Below, piece by piece: positions 12,001-22,439 of a stretch of DNA of 64,000 bases. Position 1 is the stretch's first letter. Each line of letters opens with the position of its first letter. A program made the translations under genes and the position numbers. The DNA lies in contig VNWV01000002.1 in assembly GCA_009801085.1 (NCBI GenBank), forward strand, positions 4,836,001-4,900,000, given 5' to 3'. The notes beneath the pieces are model-generated. The model ran no database searches and was not told where the DNA came from. It worked only from the letters and a program-made list of their open reading frames with translations. This DNA is from Lasiodiplodia sp. COLG20. Taxonomy: Eukaryota; Ascomycota; Dothideomycetes; Botryosphaeriales; Botryosphaeriaceae.

Positions 12001-12593
12001 GTGTTGATCTCCTCGACGATGAAGAGCAAGCTCTGGCGTACGCAACCATGCTATCTCAAGAGGCACTTGCAAGCGAGACCGAGAAAAAGAAACAGAGCGA
12101 AGCCAGCTCGGTCGTCAGCGAGACTCCAACCATTCCTGCGACTTTGACGCCATCGGTATCGAGTAGCCCGGCCCTCAACAATGACGAAGACCTCGATGCC
12201 GACCTAGCCGAAGCCATTCGCTTGAGCTTGCAAGAGAGTGAAGGATCGTTCCCGACGTTCGATGAGGCTCCGGCGGCTCCAATCGAAAATGGATTTGATA
12301 TTCCCATCAAATATGCTAAGGGTCGCAAAGCATCACTGCCAGCTTCTTCATCCCGTCAGACGTCATGGGCTGAGCCAAACGGGGCTGAGCCAAACGAGGC
12401 TGGTGCTGCCGGATCGAGCAATGACAAGGAGATCGACGATCTGGAATATGCGATACAGCTGAGCCTTGCGGAAGAGCGGAGCAGAGCTGAACAGTTCGGA
12501 GAGTACGAAAATGGCAATGCCGAAGCGGAGGTTGACGAGTTCCCTGCTCTGGCTCCAATTCCTGGCGGAAAGGGTAAGCGTAGGGCCTGGTAA
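9065..12593 (+). CDS. F-box protein with WD-like repeats and two ubiquitin-interacting motifs
   Basis: Exons 9065-9449 and 9499-12593; one 49-nt intron; 1159 residues. The F-box starts exactly across the junction (KLPNEILTHALSHLPPNDLS, about residues 126-165), so removal of the intron creates it. The middle shows WD40-like blades, for example FVAAGTNSGSIFMWDMRAAV and VVHGGNDGLVQAWDPLAS near residues 760-825. Two C-terminal ubiquitin-interacting motifs follow: DLAEAIRLSLQESEG (about 1028-1042) and DLEYAIQLSLAEERS (about 1107-1121). From known families, the F-box should bind Skp1 in an SCF ubiquitin ligase, the repeats a substrate, and the UIMs ubiquitin. It may therefore be a ligase subunit that also reads ubiquitin. 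The target is unknown. Confidence 0.88.
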
Positions 12594-13140
12594 TGATGAC
12601 GGCGGCCATGATTCACCGGTCAAGACGTGTGCGACTTCTGATGCGGTGAGGGTGAAAAGGCCGACGGTAGTAGGCGTTTTCCCGTTCGGAGAGCTCGATC
12701 ACTTCTGTTCTAGCACGATATCTTCGCAGTAACTAGGCTTTGATTTGCTTTCGGTATATAGACTTATTTGGCTTCAAGTTGACAGTTTAATGCTTTGAAC
12801 ATTCAGAAATTACACTTTTACAGAGTAACATCGTCGCATTTGAGTGAGAGACAAAGACTAGCTTATTAATTGGAAGCCAGCAGGCGGGGCACCAACAGGC
12901 AGAAAAGTCGCTGGGTGCAGGGATGGCCTCTCACCGCCTGTACCTGGACCCTGCCGGCGCGGTCAACGCCACTTGCAATAAAGCCCGCCGATCGAATCCA
13001 ACAAGTTTCCCCCCTCCTCATCAAGGAGCATTGCCGCCAAAACTGCCGTTTACCCTCCAGCGCGCTCTCCCGCATCCGACCGACTATACCTCCCGCCTCT
13101 CCGCTATCTACATCATACGTTCGGCATTCCTTGATCAACA
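12594..13140. other. Intergenic, 3' flank of the F-box gene and idi1 promoter
   Basis: 547 bp. The left half is AT-rich 3' flank. The right half is CT-rich in the last 100 bp before the idi1 ATG, as is usual for fungal promoters. No other feature was seen. Confidence 0.4.
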
Positions 13141-14133
13141 ATGAGCTCTACCACCACCGTCACGACCACCGCGGCGTCCGCCATCACCGCCGACAACATC
13201 CTCCGCCTGTTCGGCAGCGATGTCAACACCAACGTGATTGGCGCGGGCGCACGTCAGGCGTCGTCGGGCAACAGCGACAGTGATCTGGCTGGCTACGATG
13301 AGGAGCAGATCCGCCTGATGGATGAGATGTGCATCGTTCTCGACGAGAACGACGTGCCCATTGGCAGCGCGAGCAAGAAAGTTTGTACGTGATTGGACAT
13401 TTTACGCGGGCCCTACTCGACCGGTCCCATTCTTTTGCGCTTTCCTTCGCTCTCACACATCCTCAACATTTCCCTTTCACCAGACTAGACAAAAAAGAAA
13501 ACATTAGGATGGAGTGACAATAAGGCAACCAATTGCTAACCCGATGGATTACTGGCAGGCCATCTCATGGAAAACATCAACCGCGGCCTCCTGCACCGGG
13601 CCTTCAGCGTCTTCCTGTTCGACTCGCAGAACCGGCTCCTCCTGCAGCAGCGGGCGACAGAGAAGATCACGTTCCCGGACATGTGGACCAACACGTGCTG
13701 CTCGCACCCGCTGGGCGTGCCGACCGAGACGGGCTCGGACCTGCCGACGTCGGTCGCGGGTGCCAAGCGCGCGGCGCAGCGCAAGCTCGGCCACGAGCTG
13801 GGCATCCCGGCCGACCAGGTGCCCGTCGACGAGTTCGACTTCCTCACCCGCATCCACTACCTCGCCCCCAGCGACGGCAAGTGGGGCGAGCACGAGATCG
13901 ATTACATCCTGTTCATCCGCCCCAAGAAGGGCGTTACGCTGGATGTCAACCCGAACGAGGTGCGCGATACCCGGTACGTGTCGCCGGAGGAGCTCCGCGC
14001 CATGTTCGAGGATAAGAGCTTGAAGTTTACGCCCTGGTTCAAGCTCATCTGCGAGAGCATGCTGTTTGACTGGTGGAAGCACTTGGACACCGGATTGGAG
14101 AAGTTTAAGGAGGAGGGCATCAGGCGGATGTAA
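13141..14133 (+). CDS. idi1: Isopentenyl-diphosphate delta-isomerase
   Basis: Exons 13141-13384 and 13559-14133; intron of 174 nt with a GCTAAC branch site; 272 residues. It interconverts isopentenyl and dimethylallyl diphosphate in the mevalonate pathway, feeding sterol and prenyl synthesis. The type I Nudix-like fold is clear: [20 protein letters not shown] across the junction, the catalytic Cys in [11 protein letters not shown] (Cys127/128) and the acidic metal site [10 protein letters not shown] (Glu192, Glu194). The junction codon T|GC gives the conserved Cys-His pair, which supports the splice. The N-terminal 60 residues are Thr/Ala/Ser-rich and variable in fungi. The intron is long for this genome. 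Confidence 0.96.
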
Positions 14134-14492
14134 AGAGGTTGGTGGGATGAAGTTGGGAGACGGCGACACCAGCGGATGATGTGCTGCTGGTGTTGAGCAT
14201 TTTGCATGAATCGGTGTCGTAGTGATATACCCGGTAAACCAACCTTTTGGTTTTGAACGCGCACATGCCGTGTATTGGAAAGATGCATCGCGCGGTGGAG
14301 GTGGTGGTTGTGCTGACTTTGACCTGCAAAGAAACAAATATTGACTTGGAATAGACTTTCTCCAAAGATTATATAACTAATACTTATTGCTACGTTCTTC
14401 GCCTACGCCTACCTGATAACGCCTTCCTTCTCACACAAAATCGCCCAAAGGCTCGGAACACCATACCTAGATGTCCGCGCCTCCACTCACTT
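14134..14492. other. Convergent 3' flanks of idi1 and the GFA-domain gene
   Basis: 359 bp between facing stop codons. A moderately AT-rich patch lies at about 14335-14400. No gene was seen. Confidence 0.4.
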
Positions 14493-15495
14493 TCAAGCCC
14501 TCCCAATACTCGCCAGATCCCCCTCGAAACTCTTCTGCCCCTGCGACCCAACCGTCAAGTACTTCGGCCCGGCAACGCCGTCCGTCACCCCGGGCACCGC
14601 ATTCTCGACGTAATTGTGCCACCGCGCAACACCCAGCTCCTTGCTCCACCCACCCGTCCTCTTCTGAACCGCCCCGTACTCATCTTTCTCCTCCTTCTCC
14701 CCCTTGTCCACAACGACCTTCTTCCCGATCAGCACCTCCTCGTCCAACGTCCCCACATGCACCTCAATCCGCCCCGGCGCGTCTGCCGTCTGCCACGTCA
14801 GGCTCGAGCCGCAGGTGGCGCAGAAGCCGCGCTGGGCCTTGGGGGAGGAGCGGTAGAGGCGGTAGGTGGGGAGGGCAGATGGTGATTCGGCGGTCAAGTC
14901 GGGTGTAAGATCCGTGGCGCGTAGCTCGAGGAGTTGGGGGAGGAGCGAGCCGGTGGCCTTGCGGCATTGGGTGCATTGGCATGTTGCGTTCTTTTTTTGG
15001 TATTTTTTTTTCTTTTTGTTAGTCTGTGTGGATCTTTTGTGGGGTTGGTGGCCGGGAGGGAGGCTGAATGGTCCGGTCGAAATTTTTGAGGGAAATTGGG
15101 GGGGATGGAGGGGAGAGGCGAGGCGATGGATTGGGTTCGGGATGGAGATCCGGGGCGGCTGCGGGGCGGGAGCGCTTCGGAGGATTTGTGGGGGAGAATG
15201 TGGAATAAGAAGGGTCTAGGTGAAGGAACGGGGCGGGGCGAGGGCGAGGGCGAGGGAACGATTAGGTGTGGTGGTGCGTTTAGGGTCCTGCGGGTCGGAA
15301 GGGGGGATCGTGCGTGCATATGAGATCTCCCTCATCCTGGACGACAGCGTGTTCATCTTGACAGGAAGCGGGGAAAGTCCCAAAACTTACGTGGGACGGT
15401 GGCCACTCGGCACCGGCGGGGAATTGGATGGTGTAGCGGATGGCGCCGCAGAGGCAGCCGCCAGAGATCGAGTCTGGTCTGGATGCCGACGTCAT
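14493..15495 (-). CDS. GFA/CENP-V-type zinc-binding protein
   Basis: Exons complement of 14493-14990 and 15391-15495; 200 residues; one unusually long 400-nt intron. The family is named after glutathione-dependent formaldehyde-activating enzyme; members bind structural and catalytic zinc through Cys clusters. All are visible: GGCLCGAIRY (Cys14, Cys16), NATCQCTQCRKATGS (Cys39, Cys41, Cys44) right after the junction, and GFCATCGSSLTW (Cys92, Cys95). Joining the exons gives the usual spacing between the first two clusters, which supports a single intron. The acceptor AAAAAAAG is preceded by an ACTAAC branch site. Most fungal members are uncharacterised, so a glutathione-adduct lyase role is only a family guess. 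Confidence 0.88.
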
Positions 15496-16943
15496 TGTTG
15501 AAGAGTTAGGTGTCTCGGGAAGCTGAGGCGGTTGATGGTTTGTGCGGTTGAGTAGGGCGATTGGACGGGCTCAAAAAGCTTGGGACGAAGTCTATACTAG
15601 AAAAAGGTCTGGAGGGTCCGACGGATCTTGCACCCCGCACTCCGATATAGCGGGGTTGTTCTGGCCCTGCGCGACACGGCTTCATGCGCGCCAAGCGGCG
15701 GGCGCGCAGGCACATGATGATGACGTAGATAGCGAGATGAGGCTGAGAATTCGGAGGGTGAAAACGGTATAAAGGTTCGCATCTGCTCCTGAAATCTTGA
15801 AGTGACATAATGAATGACTTGAGAAATTTATGATCTGGAAGCCACGGTTCTTGCGAGTCGATTGCTGTTCGAGGCCTCGCTTGAAGAAGATTTAGTGTTG
15901 GTCCCGTATAAATTTGGGATAGAAGCATGCGTACAATTGATTGGTGCATCCATCCAGAAAGATAGCTTTATGAAATAGAGTAATAGATTTACTCATGACA
16001 GCAAAGCGCCATTGGCGTCATCAATGTGGCTGAAGTTGACTTGCGGTTAGGATTACCGAGTGAAAAAAAAAAAAAAAAAAAACTCATTCCCCCCACGCTA
16101 CGAGAAGATGTCAAGCTGCTGAAAGTTCACAGCGGAGCCATATTCACGTCGAATGCTCTCTTGTACATACCTTTATCTCGTAGCAATGAGCGAGCAGGAA
16201 TTACATGCGGAGTGCAGACGATGAATTCAAGTGGCGAAGTCGAATAAAGATGGGCGGGACCGGCGGGGTGGCAATCACGATCATTGGTCCTACAGCTAGA
16301 GTGTTCGGAGCCGGCCGTCGTCTGCAGCAGATCATACGTTTTGAGGAGGCGGTGCTCGAGTCGGACCGCATGGTTGCTTTGTCTGGTTTTCAGATCGGGG
16401 CACAAAGCAGAGTAAGCGCCACAGTGCTTGAGGCAAGCGCATGCGGCCGCTGCTGGGCGCGCAACGCTTAGATGGGCTCGAGCGGGCTGGAGGAGAAAAA
16501 AATCAGCGGGATTGGTCATCGGCATGTGGCGGTGACCATCGTCGCAGGAGTTCCTGGAGTTGAGTGACACGGCGGGATGAGCAATGGGGCTATGATCGCC
16601 GTCGAGCACCTGGCCGGGGCAGTGTCTCCACAGTCAACCGCAATGCTCCTTCCCAGATCCCACCCTCCTCCTTGCCGTCTCCTCCCACTTCCGCCCGCTC
16701 CAGATCTGCCGCTCAAAACTCCTGCCGCCATGTCGCGTGCCAGCCGATCCTGACCCGCCCAATATTTCTGCGCGATGCCAGCGACATAAAAATTGTCAGG
16801 CGCGGCGGCAAAGACGCTGTTCCATTCTCCTAAAACCCCAGCCATCAGCGCCAAGAGCAGGAAAACCCACGCACTCTGCCACGCTCTTGCCGCGCCTTCT
16901 TCTGCAAGCCCGACGCAACCGACTCCTCCCGCAACCCATCGCA
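15496..16943. other. Divergent intergenic region of the GFA gene and the bZIP gene
   Basis: 1.45 kb between two start codons pointing outwards. It holds a run of about 20 A residues near 16063-16082, otherwise mixed sequence with short chance frames on both strands. Nothing else is convincing. Confidence 0.4.
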
Positions 16944-17846
16944 ATGGCCGAGCCTCAAACGGTACGAGCCAATGAGCATGCCGCTTTAAGAAACCCAGTG
17001 CTGACGCTAGCGCAGAAAGACAACCTCGCCCGCATCAGGGATAACCAGCGCCGCTCGCGCGCGCGCAAGAAAGAGTACCTCCAGGAACTCGAGTCCAAGT
17101 ACCGTGCCTGCGAGCAAATGGGTGTCCAGGCATCTGCCGAAATCCAGGCTGCCGCAAAGCGCGTCCTTGATGAGAACCGCCGTCTGCGCGCGCTGTTGCA
17201 AAAAATGGGCATGTCCGACGCTGAAATTGACAGCTTCAACGAGCCCAATTCGAATCCAGCAGACACTCTGGATGCCATGCTTCGGGCCCGTCGCCCATGC
17301 AATCCAGGCTCCCAGTCGGCTTGTGGAAGCAGCAGCAGGAGCGGTGCGAGCAGCAAAAGCCCAGCTTCACAGGCGCCTACATCGACACCCCTGTCAACTG
17401 CCAGTCTAGAACCACCTCCTCTGCCGCCCCCAGCTCAGCCCTCGCCGCGGTCCCACTCCAGCGCGACTAGCATAAGCTCGACCTTCAGTACACCCCCTAC
17501 TGCAGAGTCGCCCATGGTCCCGATAGCACCTCTCCCGTCCTTTCCGACCAACACCCCTCCGGATCCATCAAGTGCTTACGGCCCCTCGTACAATTCCTAC
17601 TATGCCGTCCCCAGCCTGGGCAACTGGGCTTGGCCTACCCTTAACGACATGCCTGATACCCCTACTCAGCACATGCCCAACTCCTCGTCATGCCTTCAGG
17701 CCGCCGATATCATCCGCGGAATGCGCAGCGACGTCGGCCCTGAGCTGGAGCAAGAAATGGGATGCAACGCTGATGGTCAAGATTGCAAGGTCGACAACAA
17801 CGTCATTTTCGACCTTGTCGACAAATACTCCATGCAGGGCTTATGA
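16944..17846 (+). CDS. bZIP transcription factor
   Basis: Start ATG at 16944 (MAEPQT). The basic region NLARIRDNQRRSRARKKEYL follows the fungal bZIP pattern, and a short leucine-zipper-like helix follows (LQELESKYRACEQMGVQ and later ENRRLRALLQKMGMSDAEID). The middle is Ser/Pro-rich. Bases 16962-17015 form a 54-nt segment with perfect intron signals (ACG|GTACG..GCTGAC..GCGCAG) that is also open and in frame. Spliced, the protein is 282 residues; unspliced, 300. I think it is spliced, because the basic region then starts close to the N-terminus. Likely a nuclear regulator; its targets are unknown. I do not assign a named orthologue. Confidence 0.85.
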   Translation: MAEPQTVRANEHAALRNPVLTLAQKDNLARIRDNQRRSRARKKEYLQELESKYRACEQMGVQASAEIQAAAKRVLDENRRLRALLQKMGMSDAEIDSFNEPNSNPADTLDAMLRARRPCNPGSQSACGSSSRSGASSKSPASQAPTSTPLSTASLEPPPLPPPAQPSPRSHSSATSISSTFSTPPTAESPMVPIAPLPSFPTNTPPDPSSAYGPSYNSYYAVPSLGNWAWPTLNDMPDTPTQHMPNSSSCLQAADIIRGMRSDVGPELEQEMGCNADGQDCKVDNNVIFDLVDKYSMQGL

Positions 17847-18654
17847 CAACCAATCCTGGTCTGCGCAGGCTGACCGTTCAGCCTAGCAAAGTTCGCCGAT
17901 GCCATCATCTCAGACGCTGCCAAGTGATGATGGCAATCCTCCAATGCTTTGCCCTGCCGCTTGCCTTGTGTGTCCTTGCCGATTGCTGAGTTTTCTGCAA
18001 GTAGCGGCTAAACGTGCACCGAGCTAGCACCAGAGCTAGTCCATGCACCTTTGTCGGACTCAGTCATACACCAGTTCAGTCTTTGGAAACGTCCATCGAC
18101 AGTTTGCAGCTTCTTTGTCATCGCAATTGTATTAAAGAAACGATGTGTTGCACAACGCCTGAAAGACGGTAGTTTTTGGAAGATTGCTATCTGTTTGGAC
18201 AAAGAAAGACGGAATATCGGTTGACCCCGATCAACACCTTAGCTCATTTCCATCTGTTGCTGTTGAGCAGGGCATACCGACACCAAATTGGATATCCGGG
18301 CACCTCGAATATTTTGATAAGAAGATCTAGAGTCACCAGGCGATGCTCTGCTGCAGTAGCCTCTTGTTGCAGATTAACAATAGAATATTTCCAACAGACG
18401 TACTCTTACTCGATACCAATTGCTTTGTCAATTCCGCATTTGCGTTGCGAAATCTCGTCTTTGTCACTTTCCGCTTGTGCATGTCCATTTCCGGCATTTG
18501 TACCCATCTCCGTCCCTCAGGCTTGCTAGAGAAAGAGGACAACGATACAATGAAAGCGTTCGTTCGCCTGCGACCTTCACCTGCTGTTTCATCTCAGCCA
18601 ACTTTTCAGTCACGACCTTCACTACCGCAATCTGGATACAGAGTCGCAGACACC
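17847..18654. other. Intergenic, upstream of the double Ulp1-like gene
   Basis: 808 bp. The frame of the next gene stays open from 18343, with further ATGs at 18481 and 18550, so part of this may be a longer N-terminus or a 5' leader. No other feature was seen. Confidence 0.4.
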
Positions 18655-21600
18655 ATGCCCCCTAAAAAGAAGGCACCTATTGCTATGCCTAGCTCCCTCG
18701 CAAATCTGCCGAGTACGTCCAAACAACATGCCGCTGCGAACGCTACTAGTTCTCAGAAAGGGAAAAGTCCTGCTGCGGGCAAAAAGAAGATAAGCCCCGC
18801 GGAAGCAGTCTCCGCAGGAGACTACGTGGACGAGTTAGAGGAAGCCGAAAAAAGGAGAGACGAAACTATAAACATTTACAAGGATTTTGGGGACGGAATG
18901 GCACAGTACAACATCGACCGTGAGTCAGGCAGGGCAGAATCCTTCAGCATTGGTCTCGGCATTGCCTGTGTCACCGAAGCAATCAGCCAGAAGGGAGCAT
19001 TCAAATTCGCCCTTTATGACGTTTTTCAATTCGAGATATACCTCCAATGCATAGTAGGCGAGAAAGAGAAAAAAAATTACGCCATGGACAGGTTCGACAT
19101 TCGCCGTACTCGTTCTCCTATATACTTATGCTACACCACCTTCGAAGAATTGGAAACAACGGATGCAGGACCAGCGGCACATGACGGTCACCACATTCTG
19201 GCAACAGCTCATCTTGAGCCAGACTCCAATGGCAAACTCGTCAAAAAGATCAGATACTATGACAGCGCGCCGCACTGGCTGAAAGACAAACGTAGGGAGG
19301 TATTCAAGAAGACACAGGTGGCCTTGAAGCAGTGGGGAGGCTCTGTTTCAAAATGGGAGTGCGAGTGGGTGCCGGTCGTGCACCAGGGCGAGGAGGCGTG
19401 CGGCATCCATGTCATTCTCAACGCTTGGACGCTCGCCCTGGGCCTCGAAGCGTTCGATGACCCGGAAAACATCTATCCCGATGAGTTCTACGACGATGCT
19501 GCGCGCCTCATCAGCTGCGCCGTGCACGGCGCAGTCAGCAGCGACCTCATCATGGCCTTCTTCCGCTGCTGGAATTTCCTGGCGGATCCGGACAGCGAGC
19601 CGCTGCCCGGTCGAGAGTTCAACCACACATACGGCGTCCATGACATAAGGCGATTCGGCGAAGAGACGATGCAGGCGCCGCGCATGTCGTCGTCGCCGCT
19701 GACTCCGACTGCCGCAATGCCGGGTCTAGGCGGGCCTTCGACAGCGGCAGCCCAGTTTTTGGGTCCGGACCAGCTTTCGACGTCAGGAGGCTCCTCGAAT
19801 CAAACCGTGTACGTGGATTCACAGGGAAGTCTCAGTGATCTTGATTCCCAGGAAGAAGGCAATCCAGACAAAAATCATGATCACGACGAAGAGAATAATC
19901 CCGATCCGGGGGATAATTCCAACGAAGAGCAGGGGTCCAATGAACAGGAGGATTCTGATGTGGCGGAAGCTGAACACTCTCTAGCTTTCTGGCCAGAGGG
20001 AGCGGAGAAATATCCTTCCCAGTTTATGAGCGCACGCCTGCGACGTGCGGACCGAATTTTGGACCGCCTGGAAGATGAAGGGAAAGCACCAGACAACGTA
20101 CATGAACCATGCATCAAGCTAAGCAATCAAGGGATGTGGTGCGCCTGCATAGCATCCGTCACGGAGGCAATTAGCTTGAATGGCTATCAACAGGAAGCTT
20201 ACCTCAATTCAGATATGGGTAATGACGGCATAGAGGATCGCGACTACGCCTGCAGGGATTTCTATGAGGAAGGTTTGACCAAAGAGCAACAGGAAGACGC
20301 AGATGAAATCATGGCAGTAATCAAAAAGAAGCAGAAAGAACATCGGACCAAGAAGAGAGTCTTCTCATTTTACGGCCTTCATTGCTTGGAAAGAGCAGAC
20401 CAACGGCCCAAAGAGAGGGCTCCAGAGTTTGGAGTCCTGCGCAGAATGGAGCCCATCATGATTCCGATCTCCCACAGACATCTAGTATACGTCACCCCGC
20501 CTTCTGAAGAGGAGGAAATTCCAAGGATAACGCACTACTGGGTCGAGTCCCTGGAATCTCCCGGCCTCCCAAGCCGACGCGAAAGATTTCTCCACAATGA
20601 TGATGTGAGGGCTCTGCTGGAACGCATGTGCTGGGGCCCGGAACCGAAACCGGAACCGGGAGCGGCCGCAGAATCCGATCAGGAGAATGGCGACTCGAAA
20701 AAGAAAAAGAAAAAGAACAAGAAGAAAAGCCCCCCGCGGAATGACATATGGAACCTCGTATCTCCGGTCGACCCCAACCTGCTCATCCCCCCGGAAATGC
20801 GGCAGCAGAAAGAAGTGGTCCACCTCATCCTCACCGCGTGGACCATCGCGCTCGGCTTCCGCCCGCCTTCCACGCTCGTCATCAACAAAATTCACGATAC
20901 CCACTACTTCGAAATCGAAGACGTCATCCTTCGCGCGGTGCAGGGCCTCGCCGACTCGGCCACCATCTTCGCCGGCCTCCGCAGTGTGGGCTGGATCCCC
21001 AAGGGCGTCGTGGCGCCGCCCGAGAGCGTGCGCTTCGATACGACGGTGCCGTTTTGGTGGTATCCGAACGGCATGAATGATTATTACGACTATAAGAGAA
21101 GGGAAATCGCAAAGAAGGAAGATCAAGATCGTGTGAACGGTCTGAGAGACAGGTGGGACGAGACATTGGAGAAACTCGGCAATGCTTGTAGAGAGTACGA
21201 GGAGAGATACAGCGAGTCATATGTGGAGGAGAACGTGTCGAGGAGGTTGGCGAGGAAGTTGAGCAAGAAACAGAGGGAGGAGCTACACGAGCTCATGAGG
21301 ACGATCACAGCGGCCCAGGCGAACGAAAAGAATGCGCGCGAAGAGTACAACGAAGAAAGAGGACCGCAAGAGATGAGGAACGCAATTCTGACGTCGCTAG
21401 ACGACAAGTGTCATGGCCGCACCATATCGAATGACGCCAAGACCCCGGCTAGGATGCTGCATCTCGAGGGTGAAGAACCGGACTACGGGGATACTTGGCT
21501 ACTCGAGGCCGAGCTATCGGACGCGAGGCGATCGTTCCTGAAGGGGAAATGCAGGTACGAGATTGCGATTAAGAACCTTCCGATCACGATGGGCAAGGCG

Positions 21601-22057
21601 CAGGACAGGGGACTGCGAGAGCTACAAAGTACTACAGGCTTTACTGTTGCTACACGCCCGTTCTTACAAGCACTAATACGGACATTACCACCGGCGGCTG
21701 AAGATGGCGGCACAGCGAGTGCTGCGGAGGACCCGAGGGGGCTGAAGAGATCGTACGAGGAATTTGCGGATGAGAGGCTGGTGGTAGATGTGGGCTGTGC
21801 CGAGTACGATGAATTGCTGGAGATACATAATAGTGGGAGGGGGTTGCATACGGTATGGCCAACGCCTTTCTCTCTCTCTCTCTTCCATTGTTTTGATTTG
21901 GGATGATTGCTAATGCTGCGGTGGATAGGTTGGGGCACATCGGCTGGCAAGACTGTTTACGAATAGACCGGCCAGACCGGGGGGTAATAATGTGAAGAGG
22001 AGGATGGTGGATGCAGCGGAGTTGCACTTCAACCTGTTGAGGAAAAGGCGAAGGTAG
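18655..22057 (+). CDS. Protein with two Ulp1-like (C48) cysteine-protease modules, the second degenerate
   Basis: Exons 18655-21852 and 21929-22057 (76-nt intron); 1108 residues; start chosen at CACC-ATG (MPPKKKAPIAMPSS). Module 1 (about residues 95-330) has a Ulp1-like catalytic layout: His180 in DGHHILATAHL, Asp203 in RYYDSAPHW, Gln244 and Cys249 in HQGEEACGIHVILNAW. Module 2 (about 480-760) repeats the same landmarks: VTEAIS (502-507, versus 106-111), His609 in SHRHLVYVTPP, and QQKEVVHLILTAW at 717 onwards. There the catalytic Cys-Gly is missing and the Asp is not conserved. An acidic linker joins them, and a charged helical region and basic tail (VKRRM, LRKRRR) end the protein. If module 1 is active it should cleave SUMO- or NEDD8-like conjugates; module 2 could only bind. 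Function is inferred. Confidence 0.75.
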
Positions 22058-22439
22058 AGGCGGTGGAAAGGGGAAGGAAGAAAGTGAAGAGTTGACCCTC
22101 GGATGGTGATTGAGTCTTCTTAACCTCTTCGTCTACAAGTCTGCTTTGTTTTTTGACTGCTTTTTGATAGCTATGTTCGGGGGCGATGCCGTTTGTCAGT
22201 ATTGAACCATGTACTTTTGAAATCAGCCTTGAGATGAGATAGAATCTATTAGCTCTTGAAACATTCTTCCCCCCTCGTCGACTCTAAAGCTAGCATACAT
22301 GTCTCATTAAAAAATGGAGATGAGAATCGCCAAACGATAAACGCGTCAGAACACCCCCACAGCAACATGAAAAAAATCCGACACAAACCAATCTTACCAT
22401 CATCATCTCACCAGCACTTCACAGCCTCCATCATCTCCC
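22058..22439. other. Convergent 3' flanks
   Basis: 382 bp between the stop of the Ulp1-like gene and the stop of the monooxygenase fusion gene. AT-rich; nothing else was seen. Confidence 0.4.
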
